Position numbers and translations under genes: made by a program
The notes under the pieces: generated by a model
The model's input: the letters and a program-made list of their open reading frames with translations, nothing else
What the model was told of the DNA's origin: nothing
Databases searched by the model: none
Assembly: GCA_019114365.1 (NCBI GenBank)
Contig: DXFQ01000051.1
Location: 1-36,589, forward strand
Source: Candidatus Parakkermansia intestinigallinarum
GTDB taxonomy: Bacteria; Verrucomicrobiota; Verrucomicrobiia; Verrucomicrobiales; Akkermansiaceae
DNA length: 36,589 bases
Direction of reading: 5' to 3'
In this document: piece after piece, positions 32,172 through 36,589 of the stretch
How the letters are laid out: every line of letters begins with the position of its first letter
Numbering within the stretch: the first letter of the stretch is position 1

Positions 32172-34286
32172 TTATGACTGCGCCTTCTTCTTCACCGTAT
32201 CGAAGCGGCGATCAAAGAGCAGAGCCGCGTTGAAAACGACCAGCACCGAGCCGGCATTGTGCACGAGTGCTCCCGTGATGGGGTTGAGCAGCCCCATGAG
32301 GCTCATGGTCACGGCGATGATGTTGATGGTGAGGGAGAGGGCGATGTTGAAGCGAATCGTGTTGATGGTGGCGCGGCCCAACCTCATGAGGTAGGGCAGG
32401 CGGGCGAGATCGTTCTGCATCAGCGCAACGTCGGCCGCCTCGGTCGCGATGTCGCTGCCGGGCTTGCTCATGGCGATGCCGACCTGCGCCGTTTTGAGAG
32501 CCGGTGCGTCGTTGATGCCGTCGCCGACCATGGCGACGCGGTGCCCTTGTTTCTGCAGCGACTCGATGAGGGCCGCTTTGTCGCCGGGGAGCAGGGAGGC
32601 GTGCACGCTGTCGATGCCCACGTCGGCAGCCAGACGGCGCGCCGCCGTCTCGTGGTCGCCGGTGAGCATGATGCGCTTTTGCGTCAGCTCCGCCAGCACG
32701 TCCCGCGTTTCAGCCCGCGCGTTGTCGCAGAGAGCCAACAGCCCTTCGAGGCGCCCGTCGCTGCCCAGCAGAACGGTTGCCATGCCTCGGCGGCGCAGCT
32801 CATCGAGTTTGGCGCGCTGTTCGTCGCTCAGCGCGACGCCGTTTTCGATCAGAGCCGCTTCGCTGCCGCAGAGCCAGCGCCGCCCCGAGATCTCCGCTTC
32901 AACGCCGCGTCCGGCCGTGGCGCGGAAATGCTCGGCGGCGGGAAGCTTGCCGCTGCCCGAAGCGGCGCGCACAATGGCCTGTGCCAGCGGGTGCTCGCTG
33001 CCGGTCTCCAGAGCTGCTGCCGTGCGCAGCAGCTCGTCGCGGCTCAGGGATCCCGTGCTGATGACTTCTGCCGTTTCAGGGCGTCCGCAGGTCAGGGTTC
33101 CGGTTTTGTCGAAGGCGATCGTATCGACGCGGCCGAGTACTTCCAGCGCTTCGCCTGATTTGATGATGACGCCGTGGCGCGTCGCCTGCCCGATGGCTGC
33201 TGCGATGCTCGTCGGCGTGGCCAGCACCAGCGAACAGGGGCAGAAGACCACGAGAACCGTGACGGCGCGCAGCAGTGCCTCATCGTAGCCGTAGCCGTTG
33301 AATCGCAGCGCGATGAATCCGGCGAGGGCCAGCAGCATGGCGAAGGGAATCAGCCATTGAGCCCAGCGGTCGGCTTCGCGCTGAATCGGCGCCTGCTTCT
33401 CGCCCGCTTCCTGCACGAGGCGAATGAGGCGCTTGAGCGATGAGTCCGAGGCGTCGCGCGTCACCTCGATTTCCAGACAGCCCGCGCCGTTGATGCAGCC
33501 GGCGAAGACGGTGTCGTTGACGCCCTTGTCCAAGGGCATCGGTTCGCCCGTCAGAATGGACTGGTCGACCGTGCTTTCGCCTTTCCGAATCACGCCGTCT
33601 GCCGGGATGCATTCTCCCGGGCGAACGCGCAGGCGATCCCCGCAGCGCAGGGAGTCCGTCGGCACCAGCTCCTCATCGTCTGCCGCCGCGCTCGGCGCTG
33701 CGCTTCGTTCGGCGCGAGCCCTGCGGGCAGCGGCGGCATCATCGGCGAGCGTCGGCACGGAGCAGCAGCTGCCGGACGCCGCAGGCTCTTGTGCAGAGGC
33801 TTGAGCGGTGTCTTGAGCAGGGCGGGCATCCGCGGCGCCTCTCCGCTCCTTGCTCCCGCAGCAGCAGCAAGCGCGTTTCGCCTCTGCGGTGCGCAGGCGC
33901 CGTGCGAGATCCGGGCTCAGCGCGAGCAGTTCCCGCAAGCCGCGACGGGCTCGCGACAAGGTGCCGCGCTCCAACATCTCGCCGATCGCCATGATGAGGG
34001 CAATTTCGCCCGCGGCAAAGTATTGCCCGATGGTCAGCGAAGCGACCATGCCCAGCGAGGTGAGCACCGCCGCGTTCAAGCGGCGCCGCAGAAAGATGAC
34101 CTCGCTCGCTTTGATGAGAATCGGGACGCCGTTGAGCAGCACGCTGCCCCAAGCCAGAGGAATCAGAGCTTCCGGGCCTCCCAGACTGCCCCACAGACTC
34201 AGCCCGAGACAGAGGGCGGAGAGCCCGATGACTTTCCAGCCGTCGAGCCTGTGTTTCCATGTTTGAATTGATTTTAATAGTTGCAT
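32172..34286 (-). CDS. Heavy-metal-translocating P1B-type ATPase (Zn/Cd/Co-type) with internal Cys-rich insertion
   Basis: VVFCPCSLVLATPTSIAAAIG, AFDKTGTLTCG, GSEHPLAQAI, MVGDGINDAPALKTAQVGIAMSKPGSD. CCCCG...SGSCCS insertion before the actuator domain; no N-terminal HMA domain. Confidence 0.92.
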   Translation of the reverse strand: MQLLKSIQTWKHRLDGWKVIGLSALCLGLSLWGSLGGPEALIPLAWGSVLLNGVPILIKASEVIFLRRRLNAAVLTSLGMVASLTIGQYFAAGEIALIMAIGEMLERGTLSRARRGLRELLALSPDLARRLRTAEAKRACCCCGSKERRGAADARPAQDTAQASAQEPAASGSCCSVPTLADDAAAARRARAERSAAPSAAADDEELVPTDSLRCGDRLRVRPGECIPADGVIRKGESTVDQSILTGEPMPLDKGVNDTVFAGCINGAGCLEIEVTRDASDSSLKRLIRLVQEAGEKQAPIQREADRWAQWLIPFAMLLALAGFIALRFNGYGYDEALLRAVTVLVVFCPCSLVLATPTSIAAAIGQATRHGVIIKSGEALEVLGRVDTIAFDKTGTLTCGRPETAEVISTGSLSRDELLRTAAALETGSEHPLAQAIVRAASGSGKLPAAEHFRATAGRGVEAEISGRRWLCGSEAALIENGVALSDEQRAKLDELRRRGMATVLLGSDGRLEGLLALCDNARAETRDVLAELTQKRIMLTGDHETAARRLAADVGIDSVHASLLPGDKAALIESLQKQGHRVAMVGDGINDAPALKTAQVGIAMSKPGSDIATEAADVALMQNDLARLPYLMRLGRATINTIRFNIALSLTINIIAVTMSLMGLLNPITGALVHNAGSVLVVFNAALLFDRRFDTVKKKAQS

Positions 34287-34342
34287 AGATGTTTGATTGT
34301 TGAGTTTAAAAGTGTCGTTGGTGCAGGGATGGCGGGCGATGA

Positions 34343-34663
34343 TTACTCGTAGATGTGCTCGAGCCCCATGTCGAGAATCTTCAATACATGGTCATCGGCG
34401 AGCGAGTAGTAGACGTTTTTGCCGTCGCGCCGCGTGCGGACGAGGTGGCTTTGGCGAAGAATCTTGAGCTGGTGAGAGACGGCTGCCGTGCTCATGTTGA
34501 GCATCTCGGCGACGTGGGAGACGCAGAGCTCACCCTGGTGCAGAGCCCAGAGGACTTTGAGGCGGGAGCTGTCGCCGAAGACCTTGAAGAAATCCGCCAG
34601 ATCGCAGATATCTTCATCGGGCGGAAGCTGCTCGGCCATCTCGGGAGAAAAGCTGTGACACAT
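34343..34663 (-). CDS. ArsR/SmtB-family metalloregulator with an alpha5-type metal site
   Basis: wHTH SRLKVLWALHQGELCVSHVAEMLNMSTAAVSHQLKILRQSHLVRTRRDGKNVYYSL; C-terminal DDHVLKILDMGLEHIYE matches DxHx10Hx2E. Confidence 0.93.
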   Translation of the reverse strand: MCHSFSPEMAEQLPPDEDICDLADFFKVFGDSSRLKVLWALHQGELCVSHVAEMLNMSTAAVSHQLKILRQSHLVRTRRDGKNVYYSLADDHVLKILDMGLEHIYE

Positions 34664-34685
34664 ATTTGAACGGTTACTTGAATGT

Positions 34686-34714
34686 TTAATACACCCTGCC
34701 GCCCCTCATGGCAA
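34686..34714 (-). promoter_or_regulatory. Promoter of the arsR-ATPase unit (TTGCCA-17-TATTAA)
   Basis: Minus strand TTGCCA TGAGGGGCGGCAGGGTG TATTAA, followed by ATTCAAGTAACCGTTCAAAT before the ATG (possible operator). Confidence 0.55.
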
Positions 34715-34879
34715 GACCAAAGTGAAAAAAAGGCGCATTTTTTCACTTCCGAGGGGCAGGGAGGGAGAAAGGTGAGGCCTGAAAGAGCGGGTTGTGCCCC
34801 CCTTGCCGCAGCTTCGGCGGCTCCCTTGACCGACCTCGACCCGACCTCGGCCAGCAGCTCGGCCCGAGCAGGCGCTCGA

Positions 34880-35065
34880 GCCTTTGTTCTGCCTCGGCCC
34901 GAACATGTGCCCGAGACTTTGTCCGAGCATTGCCCGAGACTTTGCCCGAATAGGCGCTCGAGTCTTTGCCCCGAGCATTGTCCCGAGCCTTTGTCCGAGT
35001 CTTTGTCCGAGTCTTTGTCCGAGTATGCGCCCGAGTATGCGCCCGAGCCTTTGTCCGCCCCTCTT
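34880..35065. repeat. Degenerate 12-bp tandem repeat (tttgtccgagtc / tatgcgcccgag family)
   Basis: tttgtccgagtc x3 in a row, then two tatgcgcccgag units; more diverged cccgag-containing units upstream. Confidence 0.85.
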
Positions 35066-35128
35066 GCCGTCGCCTTGGGTTTTACCCTTCTCGGCAGGCG
35101 GAATAGGAGGATATTCGGATGATTTTGC

Positions 35129-35156
35129 TTGCCTTGAACCCGAAACATGCTATTAT
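35129..35156 (+). promoter_or_regulatory. Promoter of the Wza-like gene (TTGCCT-16-TATTAT, extended -10 TGC)
   Basis: TTGCCT TGAACCCGAAACATGC TATTAT. Confidence 0.6.
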
Positions 35157-35203
35157 TCACGCGGATGGGCTCGGACGGCAGCCCCGGAAAACGGACAAGA
35201 GAC

Positions 35204-35833
35204 ATGAGTATGTTCAAGTATATCGACAAGTTTCTGCTGGTGGCACTGGCGTTCTTCTGCCTGTTTGCATCGGTTTCGTCGGCGCAGGTCACGGCGGAGC
35301 CTCGCGCGGTTCGCGGCGGCATTGTGACGGTGCGGATCAACGATATTCCGGAGACGGATCTTGCGAAGGTCAACGGAGAATACAACGTGGACGCCTCTCT
35401 CGGAACAATCAAGCTGCCCTACCTCGAAAAGCCGCTCTATGTGGCCGGCAAGACGGCGCGACAGGTCGAGGATTTGATTCGCTCCGAGTACGTGAAACAG
35501 CAGATTTACAAGCGCCCCATCGTGCAGGCGACGGTCGTCAACTCCGAGGAGCTCAAGGAGGCGATGGTGCGCTACGTGACGGTGTCGGGCTACGTGCTGA
35601 ACAAGAAAAACGTTCGGTACCGAGAGGGGATGACGCTGCTGGAGGCGATTCTCGAGTGCGGCGATATCACGGATTATGGCTCGCGCAACATTCAGGTGAC
35701 GAGGCGCAACGTGACGCGCACTTACGACTACTTCAGCGCGAAGGACAGAAACCTGAAGCTCATGCCCGACGATCAGATCTTCGTTCAGAAGCGCGGCGCC
35801 TTTGAAGGACGTCCCGGGTCCGTCGGGCGCTGA
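35204..35833 (+). CDS. Polysaccharide biosynthesis/export protein (Wza/SLBB-like)
   Basis: Signal MSMFKYIDKFLLVALAFFCLFASVSSAQ; DASLGTIKLPYLEKPLYVAGKTARQVEDLIRSEYVKQQIYKRPIVQATVV; VTVSGYVLNKKNVRYREGMTLLEAI; LMPDDQIFVQKR. Confidence 0.85.
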   Translation: MSMFKYIDKFLLVALAFFCLFASVSSAQVTAEPRAVRGGIVTVRINDIPETDLAKVNGEYNVDASLGTIKLPYLEKPLYVAGKTARQVEDLIRSEYVKQQIYKRPIVQATVVNSEELKEAMVRYVTVSGYVLNKKNVRYREGMTLLEAILECGDITDYGSRNIQVTRRNVTRTYDYFSAKDRNLKLMPDDQIFVQKRGAFEGRPGSVGR

Positions 35834-35900
35834 GCGCTTTCGTTCATTTGAGTCCGATACCTCGGCCGCGGCGTCGGGGTCTGCTCTACGGGATCGCGAT

Positions 35901-36589
35901 ATGGATAGGCGGGCCTTGCTGCTGAGTGTCGGCTACGGTCAGGGGCATCACGCCGCTGCGCGGGCTCTCGCGGAACGTCTCGCCGAGCTGGGTTGGCAGA
36001 CGCGCACGGCGGATGTCTGCGAGCTGGCGCATCCCCGCCTCTTCAGACTCACCCAGCGCTTTTACCATTTCTGCGTCCGCCGCGCCCCTTGGCTCTGGGG
36101 TATCACCTACGCTCAGACGGATACGGCAGACTGGAGTCGGCAGGTGACCCGGCCGATCATCCGCGACTGCACGCGTCAGCTGCGGGATCTGCTGCAGAGC
36201 TATCGCCCGCAGATCGTCTTTTGCACCTACCCGCTCTTCGCCTACATGCTCGACTATCTGGCCGAGCGCGAGGGCATGCGCGTCCCCTACGCCCTCGTGG
36301 TGACGGATGCGATCGAGATCAGCCGGCCGTGGATGCTCTCCAAGGCGCCTCTCGTGTGCGTCCCGGACGAGTATTCGGCTCACGACGCCGTCGAGCGCTA
36401 CGCCCTGCCGCAGCATCTTGTCTACGCCACGGGCTTCCCCGTGCGCCGCGATTTTGCGCGCTGCGGCGGCGGGCAGGACGCCCCCGATGAGTCAAATCTG
36501 CACATCCTCTACGGCGCCTTTTGCAGCATCAGGAGGTGCCGGAATGAGATCGGTGCCCTGCTGCGCCGCTTCCCCCGCTGCCGACTGAC
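35901..36589 (+). CDS. MGDG-synthase-like glycosyltransferase (truncated by window end)
   Basis: Manual translation MDRRALLLSVGYGQGHHAAARALAERLAELGWQTRTADVCELAH...IVFCTYPLFAYMLDYLAER...VPYALVVTDAIEISRPWML...VYATGFPVRRDF, open to the window edge. Not in the ORF track because no stop codon is reached. Confidence 0.8.
   Translation, partial: MDRRALLLSVGYGQGHHAAARALAERLAELGWQTRTADVCELAHPRLFRLTQRFYHFCVRRAPWLWGITYAQTDTADWSRQVTRPIIRDCTRQLRDLLQSYRPQIVFCTYPLFAYMLDYLAEREGMRVPYALVVTDAIEISRPWMLSKAPLVCVPDEYSAHDAVERYALPQHLVYATGFPVRRDFARCGGGQDAPDESNLHILYGAFCSIRRCRNEIGALLRRFPRCRL

Noticed and set aside
34492-35412. 306-aa minus-strand ORF spanning the 12-bp repeats and the Wza-like start
   Set aside because: Starts inside the Wza-like gene antisense, runs through a repeat tract and overlaps arsR out of frame; no coding signature.
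1-36589. tRNA/rRNA genes, transposases, integrases, prophage
   Set aside because: Scanned by eye for tRNA-like cloverleaf segments and for transposase/integrase-like ORFs; none recognised. A tRNAscan or ISfinder run would be needed to exclude them formally.

Overview
This 36.6 kb, GC-rich window looks chromosomal and most likely Verrucomicrobiota/PVC. That placement rests on a 51-aa Chlamydiae/Verrucomicrobia-type 'small basic protein' that the ORF track misses. Genes from 61 to 27,009 are almost all on the minus strand; most genes from 27,247 onward are on the plus strand. Housekeeping genes include gmk, yicC, holB, pheA, an RsuA/RluB pseudouridine synthase, gltB, rpsF and kdsD. Transporters are an AspT/YidE-type antiporter, a ThrE-type exporter and a Zn/Cd/Co-type P1B ATPase with an ArsR/SmtB regulator. 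There are also AlkD and Ogt alkylation-repair proteins, three ankyrin and two Sel1 envelope proteins, and the start of an exopolysaccharide/glycosyltransferase locus. The most interesting observations are: (1) a single-chain fusion of a CMP/dCMP deaminase with an ADP-ribosylglycohydrolase (28832-30256, minus), with intact motifs in both domains and a predicted leaderless promoter; (2) a coupled sialate-type operon nanA - AGE epimerase - PFK - DacA-like lipoprotein - PFK, in which the DacA-like protein has lost all three SxxK/SxN/KTG motifs and the upstream PFK paralog has lost the catalytic Asp (TINND) and the MGR arginine, while the downstream PFK is intact; (3) a Cys-cluster insertion in the P1B ATPase; (4) a 6x14-aa RGG/FG-like tail on the pseudouridine synthase; (5) recurrent 23-24 bp minisatellites at gene boundaries. 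All family calls come from reading motifs by eye; no searches were run.
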